The notes below the pieces were generated by a model. The model saw nothing but the letters and a program-made list of their open reading frames with translations, had not been told where the DNA came from and made no database searches. From Candidatus Peribacteria bacterium RIFCSPHIGHO2_01_FULL_51_35 (lineage in GTDB: Bacteria > Patescibacteriota > Gracilibacteria > Peribacterales > Peribacteraceae), in assembly GCA_001787535.1 (NCBI GenBank), contig MFXP01000002.1, forward strand, positions 1 to 64,000: a DNA stretch of 64,000 nt, read 5' to 3'. Position 1 is the stretch's first letter, and each line of letters begins with the position of its first letter. Of the stretch, positions 51,718-59,115 are shown one piece after another. The position numbers and the translations under genes are program-made.

Positions 51718-52323
51718 ATGAAGAATCTTCACGTTCAGAAATATTTGGCAGAAGTCCTTGGTGCATTTGCACTCACGCTGGCCGTCTGGCTCAGTATCGG
51801 GTTCACGATGCCATTGGCAACGCCGGTCGCTGCTGCACTCGTCCTGGGACTCTTCGTCTACACCGTGGGTCACGTGAGTGGAGCGCACTTGAACCCGGCA
51901 GTCACGCTTGGGCTCATGAGCGTCAAGAAAATTTCGGTGCAGGATGGACTCCTCTACATCATCTCACAGTGCGTTGGTGGTGTCGCCGCAATGGTCTTGG
52001 GACGTTTGGTCACAGGAGAAGTTGTCCGCGTCACTGCGACAACCAGTTTGAATGTTGGTCTTGCGGAAGCAGTAGGTGCCTTTATCCTTGCCTTTGGCGT
52101 CTGCTCCGTTGTCTACAAGAAAGTGCAACCGGCAACGTCCGGCTTGGTGATCGGTGGATCTTTATTGCTTGGCATTTACTTGGCATCTGCTATGAGCAAC
52201 GGGGTCATCAACCCGGCAGTGGCCATCGGCATTGGCTCACTGAATGTCATGTACATCCTGGGACCGCTGCTCGGCGGCATACTGGGTGCACAAGCCTTTA
52301 AGTACCTTTCCGAGGAGAAATAG
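51718..52323 (+). CDS. Aquaporin/MIP-family channel
   Basis: A 201-residue six-helix channel. Both NPA boxes are present: SGAHLNPAVTLG and GVINPAVAIG; there is a conserved Glu in the first helix (LAEVLGAFALTLAVWL). Size is at the short end of the family. The ATG at 51718 has a CT-rich leader; an ATG at 51691 is possible. Substrate (water or glycerol) cannot be settled. It converges on trmH with a 26-bp overlap. Confidence 0.9.
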   Translation: MKNLHVQKYLAEVLGAFALTLAVWLSIGFTMPLATPVAAALVLGLFVYTVGHVSGAHLNPAVTLGLMSVKKISVQDGLLYIISQCVGGVAAMVLGRLVTGEVVRVTATTSLNVGLAEAVGAFILAFGVCSVVYKKVQPATSGLVIGGSLLLGIYLASAMSNGVINPAVAIGIGSLNVMYILGPLLGGILGAQAFKYLSEEK

Positions 52324-52774
52324 ATCGCAGTTGATGCAGAGCGATTCCCGCTGCCACAGCCACGTTCAACGATTCCTTTTTACCAAGCATCGGGATCATG
52401 ACGGTTTCGTCGACTATCGAAAGCACATTCTCCGGAACGCCTATCAGCTCATGACCGACAATCAAGCATATTTTCTCATGCGGTTGAAATGATTCGATTT
52501 CCTTAGCATCCGCTGTCAGTTCCAGCGCTACCAGTTGCCAGCCTTCTTTTTTGAGTTCCAGAAGTATAGGGACAGGGTCCTCAAACTTCTCCCATGGGAT
52601 AAATTCTTCTGCGCCCAATGCGGTCTTTGTGATCTCCTTGCGAGGCGGAGTGCCTGTGTACCCCGTTAAATACATCCTCTCCACGTTCATAGCATCCGCA
52701 GTGCGAAAGAAGGAACCGACATTCCAGAGAGAGCGGACATTATGAGCCAACAGTCTTATACTTCTAGTTTTCAT
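52298..52774 (-). CDS. SpoU/TrmH-family RNA 2'-O-methyltransferase
   Basis: A 158-residue SPOUT methyltransferase. Motif 1 LAHNVRSLWNVGSFFRTADA, motif 2 CLIVGHELIGVPENVL and motif 3 IPMLGKKESLNVAVAAGIAL form the SAM-binding knot. No N-terminal substrate-binding domain, so it resembles minimal TrmH/TrmL proteins; the target RNA is unknown. ATG 52774 preferred. A hairpin pair separates it from purQ upstream on the same strand. Confidence 0.9.
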   Translation of the reverse strand: MKTRSIRLLAHNVRSLWNVGSFFRTADAMNVERMYLTGYTGTPPRKEITKTALGAEEFIPWEKFEDPVPILLELKKEGWQLVALELTADAKEIESFQPHEKICLIVGHELIGVPENVLSIVDETVMIPMLGKKESLNVAVAAGIALHQLRSISPRKGT

Positions 52775-52809
52775 GTATTTCAATGGAATAAATTCCATTA
52801 CTTCTTGGA

Positions 52810-52870
52810 GCGTTACCCCGGCACTTAAGTGCCGGGGTAACGCGATGAATGAGGGCGAATTTATTCGCCT
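52810..52870. repeat. Two consecutive palindromes after purQ
   Basis: A perfect 34-bp palindrome (52810-52843, arms GCGTTACCCCGGCACTT) and a second hairpin GGCGAAT/ATTCGCC (about 52854-52869) that touches the purQ stop codon. Neither is followed by a T-tract on the minus strand. Confidence 0.8.
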
Positions 52871-54135
52871 TAGTGCATTCTTTCCAGTGTGCTGGCATGC
52901 GGGTTTGCGAAGATTTCCAGAAGCTCTGCTTTCGCGAGATCAGATTCCGATACGTTATGCATGGTGTAACACACTCCCGTCTCGCTTCCGTGGCCAAAAC
53001 TTCCTGCTCCCGTATCAGGAACATCGCGCCGCAGTAAAGAGATGCCTTCGAAGGCATCTGCATCAGATACTTCTGCTTTCTTCTGCTGTGCATTCCAACG
53101 GAGCACTTTGCCATCTTTTTTGATGAATGCGCGTTCTTTGTTCGGATTAAAGACGGCAATATTGGAGAAAATATAATCGAGCGCATCGCTCTGTAGAGAA
53201 ATGTATTTCCACTGCTTGAGCTTTAAGCGGGGAGCAATCCTCTTGGCAGCCTGTTCCACCGTGCGTTCCTCATTATTCACGATGATCGTGTCGATAAAGA
53301 TTTCAGTGGATTTCGATTTTCTGTTTCCTAGTGAATATTTCCCCTGAGGAGCGGGCATACTTGCCCGCGAGTCGCGGCCAGGTATGGCCGCTCCTCTTCG
53401 AGGAGTTGAGAACCACTGTTTTAGTGAATCAAAATACGGTTTTCCTCCAGGAGTCCGTTCCGGGTGCGGCATAAGCGCAACAACATTGCCCGCAGGATTG
53501 CAGATGCCCGCGATGGCAAACAGAGACCCGTTCGGTGTCACGATGGGATCTGTGGATACATTCCCCTCCGCATCACAGTACGAAAATGCAATTTGATCAT
53601 TCTTCTTCAGCTCATCGATCATGTCCTTATCTTTGGTCGTGAATCGTCCTTCACCGTGCGCCATGGGAAGATGCATGATGCCCTCAAAAAAGGCAGTCGC
53701 ACAGCGCCCCGGCTTGCATGTTCGCTTGATCCATACCCATTCATTGAGGAAACCCACCGCCTCCGATCCCCTCTCGGTTTCTATGACATTGCGTGCCAAA
53801 CACATGCGAAGACCGGCATCCAGCGGAATCAAACCGCTTTCGACAAGGATCTGTGCTCCATTGCAGTTGCCGATGATTGCTTTGCCTGCGGTGGATTCCT
53901 CATGGAGAAATTGCATCAAAGAATCACGTGCTGCCACCATGCCACTCCTGCCGCGGTCTTCGTAGGAAAATCCCCCGGGTACAAAATAGCCATCGACATC
54001 TTTTAACTTCGATCGATCATCATTCCACCGGAAAAAGCGTGCCTCCATTCCGCTGTCTTTGATGGCACGCAGGGACTCCACTTCACAGTTGTTGCCGGGG
54101 AAAGAAAGGACTGCGATAATTGGTCTTTTATTCAT
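52870..54135 (-). CDS. purQ: FGAM synthase glutaminase subunit with C-terminal extension
   Basis: A 421-residue protein. Residues 1-243 are PurQ: IAVLSFPGNNCEVE, FVPGGFSYEDRGRSG, the Cys nucleophile in IIGNCNGAQILVESG, and the closing VALMPHPERTPGGKPYFDS. Stand-alone PurQ is about 225-260 aa, so some 160 residues are extra. The extension starts with an Arg/Pro/Ser linker encoded by a palindrome (53346-53396) and continues as an unrecognised domain (IFIDTIIVNNEERTVEQAAK; QWKYISLQSDALDYIFSNI; GSETGVCYTMHNVSE). TACAAT (54142-54147) ends 6 nt before the ATG. No purL or purS is nearby. Confidence 0.9.
   Translation of the reverse strand: MNKRPIIAVLSFPGNNCEVESLRAIKDSGMEARFFRWNDDRSKLKDVDGYFVPGGFSYEDRGRSGMVAARDSLMQFLHEESTAGKAIIGNCNGAQILVESGLIPLDAGLRMCLARNVIETERGSEAVGFLNEWVWIKRTCKPGRCATAFFEGIMHLPMAHGEGRFTTKDKDMIDELKKNDQIAFSYCDAEGNVSTDPIVTPNGSLFAIAGICNPAGNVVALMPHPERTPGGKPYFDSLKQWFSTPRRGAAIPGRDSRASMPAPQGKYSLGNRKSKSTEIFIDTIIVNNEERTVEQAAKRIAPRLKLKQWKYISLQSDALDYIFSNIAVFNPNKERAFIKKDGKVLRWNAQQKKAEVSDADAFEGISLLRRDVPDTGAGSFGHGSETGVCYTMHNVSESDLAKAELLEIFANPHASTLERMH
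53346..53396. repeat. Palindromic element inside the purQ reading frame
   Basis: Outer arms GAGGAGCGG (53346-53354) and CCGCTCCTC (53388-53396), with inner hairpins GGGCATACTTGCCC-like and GGCCAGGTATGGCC-like. It is read in frame as the linker RRGAAIPGRDSRASMPAP between the glutaminase domain and the C-terminal extension. Confidence 0.7.
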
Positions 54136-54157
54136 GAAATAATTGTAACATGAATAA

Positions 54158-54223
54158 ATGACCAATGACGCAATGACCAATGACCAACACTATCTTGGTC
54201 ATTGGGATCTGGTCATTGGTCAT
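54158..54223. repeat. Hairpin made of AATGACC-type words, copy 2
   Basis: Left arm 54158-54186, right arm ending 54223 (TGGTCATTGG...GGTCATTGGTCAT). It shares 29 bp, inverted, with 31767-31795. It starts about 10 bp past the frr stop and ends just upstream of the purQ promoter. Confidence 0.8.
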
Positions 54224-54233
54224 TATATGGTAC

Positions 54234-54776
54234 CTATATGGTCATAATCTCCTGCTCCTTCTTCTTCGCCGTTTCCGCAATCTTCGCGTTGAACTCATCC
54301 ACGTCTTTCTGCAGCTGTTCCAAGAGCGTTTCACGGACATCTTCATCCTTTTCCGGCTTGATGGCATCGTGCGCTTCCTGGCGGTTCTTGCGTATGGAAA
54401 TACGTGCTTCCTCCGCCAGTTGATGCACCACTTTGGAGAGCTGTACTCTCCGCTCCTCCGTCATTGGCTGAAAATTCAAACGAATGAGTACTCCATCGTT
54501 CACGGGATTTGCTCCAACATTGGCCGCTTGCAGCGCTTTTTCCACGTTTGCCAGCACAGATCTGTCCCACGGCTGCACTGCAATGGACCGCGCATCCGTC
54601 ACGCTGATGCCCGCAAGGGATTTGAGCGGTTGTCTCTGCCCGTATGCTTCCACGTCAACGTTTTCGATCAACGCCGCGTTGGCTCTGCCTGTTTGCAATT
54701 TTGCATACTCGTTCAGTAAATAGTGCAGAACGCTTTCTGCTGATGCGCGAAATTGTGCGACGCGAGGATTGTTCAT
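54234..54776 (-). CDS. frr: Ribosome recycling factor
   Basis: A 180-residue RRF that, with EF-G, splits post-termination ribosomes. Typical segments: LQTGRANAALIENVDVEAYG, PLKSLAGISVTDARSIAVQPWD, GANPVNDGVLIRLNFQPMTEERR and a coiled-coil arm (LLEQLQKDVDEFNAKIAE). It is the last gene of a DUF4870-pyrH-frr operon (15-bp gap to pyrH) with a CT-rich sequence before the ATG. Confidence 0.96.
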   Translation of the reverse strand: MNNPRVAQFRASAESVLHYLLNEYAKLQTGRANAALIENVDVEAYGQRQPLKSLAGISVTDARSIAVQPWDRSVLANVEKALQAANVGANPVNDGVLIRLNFQPMTEERRVQLSKVVHQLAEEARISIRKNRQEAHDAIKPEKDEDVRETLLEQLQKDVDEFNAKIAETAKKKEQEIMTI

Positions 54777-54791
54777 AAGAGAGAGGAGAAA

Positions 54792-55499
54792 TTATCCGTG
54801 GACGTGAGTGCCTATTTTCTCACCAAGAGCCGCTTTCAGCAAGGAGCCCTGCTTCAAAAAGTTAAAAACGATGATCGGCAGGTTTTGATCCTGACAAAGG
54901 CTGAATGCCGCTTGATCCATGATTTCCAGATGCTTCTCCAATGCTTCTTTGTACGTCACAGAATCATATTTTACCGCGTCCTTGTGCTTATTCGGGTCTT
55001 TATCGTAGATGCCATCTACGTTTGTGGCTTTGAGAACGACATCGCACGAAAGTTCCAGTGCACGGAGCGCGGCGGCGGAATCCGTCGTGAAGTAGGGATT
55101 TCCTGTGCCACCTGCGCAAATCACAATTCTTCCTTTGTCCAAGTGACGGAGCGCACGACGTTTAATGAAAGGCTCCGCAAGTTGCGGCATGTTGATGGCG
55201 GAGAGCACACGTGTTTCGGCTCCCAAGGAATCCAATGCAGCCTGGAGTGCAACGCTGTTCATAACGGTCGCCAGCATGCCCATGGCATCCGAAACCGTCC
55301 GCTCGATGCCGTTTTCCTTTGTATCGCGGTAGCGCCAAATATTTCCTCCGCCAACGACAATCACAAGCTCGATGCCCTTCTTCGAAACTTCCATGATTTG
55401 TTTTGCAGTATCCAAGAATGCCTTTCGGTGGATGCCGTACTCATGTTCTCCGGAAAACACTTCGCCGGAAAGTTTCAACATGATGCGTTTGAATTTCAT
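54792..55499 (-). CDS. pyrH: UMP kinase
   Basis: A 235-residue hexameric bacterial UMP kinase (amino-acid-kinase fold). RIMLKLSGEVFSG, VVGGGNIWRYRD, MGMLATVMNSVALQAAL, the ATP site GGTGNPYFTTDSAAALRA and ATNVDGIYDKDP. The ATG overlaps the upstream stop (ATGA). The pyrH-frr order is common in bacteria. Confidence 0.96.
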   Translation of the reverse strand: MKFKRIMLKLSGEVFSGEHEYGIHRKAFLDTAKQIMEVSKKGIELVIVVGGGNIWRYRDTKENGIERTVSDAMGMLATVMNSVALQAALDSLGAETRVLSAINMPQLAEPFIKRRALRHLDKGRIVICAGGTGNPYFTTDSAAALRALELSCDVVLKATNVDGIYDKDPNKHKDAVKYDSVTYKEALEKHLEIMDQAAFSLCQDQNLPIIVFNFLKQGSLLKAALGEKIGTHVHG

Positions 55500-56002
55500 A
55501 TGGTTGGGGGAGAAGGCGGATTTGGTGCGATGTGTTCTTTTTCAACCGCTTTCGCAACTTTGCCTGCACGCTTGAAAAACTTTTTAAGCGCAGTCACCAG
55601 TTGCGCGACTGCATGTACCAAATCATGCCACGTCCCTTTAAGCGTCTTCTCTCCTCTGGAAAGAGGCCCGACGAACGGAACATCCTTCTTCTTGCCCTGC
55701 GCAGCATTGATGAAGCCAATGACCATGCCCGCGAGCACGATCAATTCCAGAAAGCGGGAGAAGTAATCAAATGGAATGAACCAGATAAGCACGGTGAGCC
55801 CGAACAGGATCATCGCCTGCTTTGCATGAAAGCGGACGAATGGAGAATCTTTTTTCAAGAAAAACACGACGACGGACATCACCCACAAATAGCTGAAGGC
55901 GGCGATGTCTTTGTTTTCGTCTACATCATGCTCCGGGGAGAGTGTCGGCTTTGGCACCTCTGCCGATGGCTCCTCTGTTGGCTCTGGAAAGGCATTGTCC
56001 AT
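55496..56002 (-). CDS. DUF4870/Tic20-like membrane protein
   Basis: A 168-residue protein. Acidic, proline-rich N-terminus, then helices from DIAAFSYLWVMSVVVFFLKK, the family signature FVRFHAKQAMILFGLTVL and a third span LELIVLAGMVIGFINAAQGK; basic C-terminal tail. Function of the family is unknown. TATACT (56012-56017) ends 9 nt before the ATG at 56002. It heads the pyrH-frr operon. Confidence 0.8.
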   Translation of the reverse strand: MDNAFPEPTEEPSAEVPKPTLSPEHDVDENKDIAAFSYLWVMSVVVFFLKKDSPFVRFHAKQAMILFGLTVLIWFIPFDYFSRFLELIVLAGMVIGFINAAQGKKKDVPFVGPLSRGEKTLKGTWHDLVHAVAQLVTALKKFFKRAGKVAKAVEKEHIAPNPPSPPTI

Positions 56003-56078
56003 ATCTAAGAAAGTATACCATAAAACGCTTCGCTGAACCAAGGTAAGGCTGCAGAAAGACCTCAATGAAAAGCCGAAT

Positions 56079-56150
56079 GGTACCCCCGGCAGGAATTGAA
56101 CCTGCGGCCAACCCCGCGCTAAACGCGGGCCTGCTCTAACCACCGAGAAA
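56079..56150 (-). pseudogene. tRNA fragment: 3' half with GC-rich anticodon arm
   Basis: From the CCA end through the T-arm it matches tRNA-Arg (56363-56438) over about 35 bp. The anticodon arm is a different GC-rich hairpin (CCCGC/GCGGG, loop GTTTAGC). A D-arm-like piece remains, but the 5' acceptor strand is replaced by the end of the GIY-YIG gene, so the acceptor stem cannot form. Confidence 0.7.
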
Positions 56151-56358
56151 CGTTTTTGGAGTTTTTAATACGTTTCTCCAGTAGCTTGGCTTCAGCTATT
56201 GAATTACAGGGTATAAATTTTCGCAAAGTCCAATTGCCGATTCTTTTGGTTGTGTGGGTATGGCCATGTGCATGCTGTACTAGCCTACGTTCAAGATCCG
56301 TCGTACTCCCAACGTAGAACCTCGATCCCTGTAAAATATAAACACCAATTTTTTTCAT
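56119..56358 (-). CDS. GIY-YIG domain nuclease-like protein
   Basis: A 79-residue single-domain protein of the small GIY-YIG (UPF0213/URI) type. Motif GVYILQG...FYVGSTTDLERRLVQHAHG carries the family's GVYIL/YVG pair and the catalytic Arg, and NSIAEAKLLEKRIK carries the helical Glu. The last residues (RWLEQARV) are encoded within a tRNA fragment. It sits between tRNA-Arg and that fragment, an unusual place for this gene type. Confidence 0.85.
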   Translation of the reverse strand: MKKIGVYILQGSRFYVGSTTDLERRLVQHAHGHTHTTKRIGNWTLRKFIPCNSIAEAKLLEKRIKNSKNVSRWLEQARV

Positions 56359-56362
56359 AAGA

Positions 56363-56438
56363 TGGTACCCCCGGCAGGAATTGAACCTGCGGCCAATAGG
56401 TTAGAAACCTACTGCTCTATCCACTGAGCTACGGGGGC
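56363..56438 (-). tRNA. tRNA-Arg (TCT)
   Basis: A 76-nt cloverleaf: acceptor GCCCCCG/CGGGGGT with a terminal G-U, D-arm GTAGCTCAGTGGATAGAGC, anticodon stem GTAGG/CCTAT with loop TTTCTAA giving TCT, T-loop TTCAATT, encoded CCA. Its two halves are each duplicated nearby. Confidence 0.92.
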
Positions 56439-56490
56439 GTATTTAAATTATGTATGAAGAATGGCAAATTAGGAATGCCTCATCGAAGCA

Positions 56491-56544
56491 ACAGCCAACC
56501 CCGCGTTAGGCGCGGGGCTGCTCTATCCACTGAGCTACGGGGGC
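56491..56544 (-). pseudogene. tRNA fragment: 5' half with GC-rich anticodon arm
   Basis: About 26 nt from the 5' end (acceptor strand and D-arm) are identical to tRNA-Arg. The anticodon arm is replaced by CCCCGC/GCGGGG with loop GCCTAAC, and no T-arm or 3' acceptor follows before the intact tRNA-Arg begins. Confidence 0.7.
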
Positions 56545-56808
56545 ACGAAAGAATCGTACCAGAACCGTGCGATCAGCAAATGTGTTTTGGCCTCTCTGCG
56601 GACTCTACCCTATGGAAGAACTGCGGGAACTCCACTCTCATTCTTAATAAAGAGCACCATAAACGTCTTCTTCATCTTTCTGCGCTGAGCTTGCTCACCG
56701 CGACCGTTGGGATACGCGTACTTCCGACGACGGATGGAACGGAGCTTGCGACCGGGAATGGAGTAGATAGTGCAAGAGACGAGAGTGAGCATAAAAGGGA
56801 GAGAGAAA

Positions 56809-56928
56809 TCATTCTTGCTTCTGCGGTCGCAATGCCCTGTTGACCGCAATGGCAAGCGCCATGGAATTGACGAAGATGAGCAGCGGAAGGAGGTAATAAA
56901 AGACGGGGGTGAAGGTGTGAAGCAGCAT
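56809..56928 (-). CDS. Possible 39-aa membrane peptide
   Basis: MLLHTFTPVFYYLLPLLIFV followed by NSMALAIAVNRAL gives one clear transmembrane span with a basic tail (RPQKQE). No obvious promoter at leaderless distance. Kept as a small-gene candidate in a region otherwise lacking genes (56545-57268). Confidence 0.35.
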   Translation of the reverse strand: MLLHTFTPVFYYLLPLLIFVNSMALAIAVNRALRPQKQE

Positions 56929-56939
56929 GGCGGAGACAT

Positions 56940-57234
56940 TTGCAGAGAGAACGATTCCTGACCAGGGAAAATCTCAAGATTTTAGATCACAGTATTTGCC
57001 GGTTGTATAGTCCCGCGATGCTTTCTTTTTCTCAAAATATATGAGATGCGAAAATAATTTTCCGTGCATAGATGAAAAACAGAAAAATTATAATCGGAAT
57101 ATTTCCATATTATTTTTTAAAAAAAGAAATTTTTGGTAAATTTTTTTGCTGAAATTCTTTTTTTGTTAAATGCGAAGATGACATATATTTTCTTTTACGC
57201 CGCAAAAAATATTTTCCGAATTTTCATTTCATTG
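56940..57234. other. AT-rich gene-free stretch
   Basis: Very AT-rich, with A and T runs of up to 9 nt, unlike the rest of the window. No gene, tRNA or clear hairpin is seen. It leads into the promoter of the 22-residue peptide gene and may contain upstream promoter elements. Confidence 0.5.
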
Positions 57235-57240
57235 TACAAT
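57235..57240 (+). promoter_or_regulatory. -10 box of the basic-peptide gene
   Basis: TACAAT, within the palindrome ATTGTACAAT. It is followed by a 28-nt leader rich in C and T (CTTTCCCCCTTCCTTCTC) that abuts the ATG. Confidence 0.5.
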
Positions 57241-57268
57241 TACTTCCAATCTTTCCCCCTTCCTTCTC

Positions 57269-57337
57269 ATGGCAAAGAAAGCAAAGAAGAGGAAGAAGAC
57301 AAAGGCAAAAAGGAAATCGAAGAAGAAGCGCCTTTAG
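57269..57337 (+). CDS. 22-aa Lys/Arg-rich peptide
   Basis: The whole product is MAKKAKKRKKTKAKRKSKKK plus RL: 16 of 22 residues are Lys or Arg. It has its own -10 box, a polypyrimidine leader and an intrinsic terminator 12 bp after the stop, so it looks like a complete single-gene unit. Composition recalls histone-H1-like tails and tiny ribosomal proteins such as Thx. A nucleic-acid-binding role is inferred. Confidence 0.6.
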   Translation: MAKKAKKRKKTKAKRKSKKKRL

Positions 57338-57349
57338 TCTCGACTTCTG

Positions 57350-57380
57350 AAAAAAGCGTCACAGAGTGTGGCGCTTTTTT
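57350..57380. terminator. Bidirectional intrinsic terminator
   Basis: AAAAAAGCGTCAC (57350-57362) pairs with GTGGCGCTTTTTT (57368-57380), with A-runs on one side and T-runs on the other. It serves the basic-peptide gene on the plus strand and the Cys-rich gene (stop at 57397) on the minus strand. Confidence 0.85.
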
Positions 57381-57396
57381 ATTTCAATAAAATCAT

Positions 57397-58884
57397 TTAC
57401 CGAAGTGCCATCCATCGCACTCCGACCGTTATTCCTGCAATGGTGCCAAGAACGCTGCTGATGATAAGTACAAGAATAATCACCGTGTTGTCGCCCTTCG
57501 CGCCATCGTCGAGCGCAATCATCTTACACAACGTGCTGCAGGTGCCGGTTTCATTCTTATTCTCTTGTCCAAGGTCGCAGTCTTCTCCTTCTTGCAAGAA
57601 TCCGTCTCCGCACACGGGGAGTTCACAGATGACGGTGCAGTTGTCCGTAGAAAGATCATTGCCATCGTCACATTCCTCCTCGTTGTCGAGAATGGCATCG
57701 CCGCAACGGGGGGATGCGCAGGTCGTGCGACAGCGGCCGGGTTCGATATCTGAGTTTTCAGACCCTTGATCGCATTCTTCTCCGACATCGATGATTCCAT
57801 TGCCACACGTCGCGGCCTCCACACCGCATACGGACGAGCAGCCGTCTCCATCGATGGGATTTCCGTCGTCGCATTGCTCGTTTTCATCGATAATCGCATT
57901 GCCGCACGGCGATGCGGGGTTCGAAGCGGAACCCGACGGATCCCCGAACGCGCAGGTTGCATTGCAACCCTCTTCACCATCGCACTGTTCGCCGGTATCG
58001 ATGACCCCATCGCCGCAAACGGCGGGCGAACAAGTCAAACGACAGGCGCCCGATTCGATGTTGGAATTTTTCTCTCCGTCATCGCATGATTCCCCGAAGA
58101 GCCCATCCACGATGCCATCGCCGCACACGGGAAAGGAGCATGATGTGCGACACACATTGGGCGTGGCATCGGAATTGCCCTTTCCGCTGTCGCACTCTTC
58201 GCCTTGATCCACCTTTTCATTGCCGCAGAGTGATTGGTCCACCGCGCCTTGGGTTCCGATTTTTGTTGCGCCGGAGAGAATGCTTTGTGAGGAAACAAAT
58301 GATCCTATGGAGGAAGCAGCCTTTGCTTTGATTTTTTTGAGCAATTCTTCCGATACGGGAACAACCTCCGCGGAGCACCGATCTTGAAATTTCCATTGGC
58401 AGCCCCCCGAACACGTCGTCACCAATGCTCCCGTACTGGATTTCGTTTCCTTGCACTCGGGCGGCAAGCAATACGTTCCGCATGACGGCCTCGCAAATTC
58501 TTTCACGGTTTTCGTTGCGCCCGTCACGGGATCAATCGCTTGCACATCGATTTTGGTCGGCTCGCATTCTTCCTTCAATTCCGTCGCAATTTCTCCGTCG
58601 CCGCACACGCGAAGTTTGCATTCGTTGGAGCATTTTCCCACCCCGTTGATCTCCTTGCCGTCGTCGCATTCCTCCCCTGCATCAACGTTTCTGTTGCCGC
58701 ACACGGCGGCAGGCTTGGCAGAACTCTGCGCCGAAGAGGAAGAGGAACCTGCGCCATAGGCAATCTGCCCGATGCCGCCTGTTGGCAGCACACGAAAAAC
58801 ACCGTCCACCTGCGCAAGGAACATGGCAAGAAACAAGCCGAGAGAGCCGAAAAGGATGATGCGTGATAGGGGTTTTTGTTTCAT
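57397..58884 (-). CDS. Cys-rich repeat surface protein (DUF4215/Myxo-type)
   Basis: A 495-residue exported protein: signal/anchor helix at about 10-28, a Ser-rich linker, at least seven Cys-rich repeats of the DUF4215 kind (pattern CGDGxxDxGExCDDG), and a C-terminal transmembrane helix (NTVIILVLIISSVLGTIAGI) with a short basic tail. An insertion at about 150-235 lacks the repeat and has SEELLKKIKAKAASS. Many Asp/Asn suggest calcium-binding loops. TATTAT (58894-58899) ends 9 nt before the ATG. Confidence 0.85.
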   Translation of the reverse strand: MKQKPLSRIILFGSLGLFLAMFLAQVDGVFRVLPTGGIGQIAYGAGSSSSSAQSSAKPAAVCGNRNVDAGEECDDGKEINGVGKCSNECKLRVCGDGEIATELKEECEPTKIDVQAIDPVTGATKTVKEFARPSCGTYCLPPECKETKSSTGALVTTCSGGCQWKFQDRCSAEVVPVSEELLKKIKAKAASSIGSFVSSQSILSGATKIGTQGAVDQSLCGNEKVDQGEECDSGKGNSDATPNVCRTSCSFPVCGDGIVDGLFGESCDDGEKNSNIESGACRLTCSPAVCGDGVIDTGEQCDGEEGCNATCAFGDPSGSASNPASPCGNAIIDENEQCDDGNPIDGDGCSSVCGVEAATCGNGIIDVGEECDQGSENSDIEPGRCRTTCASPRCGDAILDNEEECDDGNDLSTDNCTVICELPVCGDGFLQEGEDCDLGQENKNETGTCSTLCKMIALDDGAKGDNTVIILVLIISSVLGTIAGITVGVRWMALR

Positions 58885-59115
58885 TTTCTCTCTATAATAT
58901 CATGTTTTTTGACCTGTGTCTCTCTGCAACTATTTGTAAAAACAGGGTAAAAATGACATAATATACGTGGTTTTTCCGTATCTATGAAGTGGCAGTAAAA
59001 GGCAGATTGTCACGAATACGCATTACTTCCTCCTCTCGTGCGCCGTAGCGATATCGCAGCTTCGGATGCAACGTATTTATCTCTCGATCAGGCGATATTC
59101 TTATCGCGAAGGCGT

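Noticed and set aside
56079..56358. Group I intron with a GIY-YIG homing endonuclease in a tRNA anticodon loop
   Set aside because: The two tRNA halves each keep a whole anticodon arm, an intact tRNA lies between them, the space is too short for an intron core, and the GIY-YIG protein is the small non-homing type.
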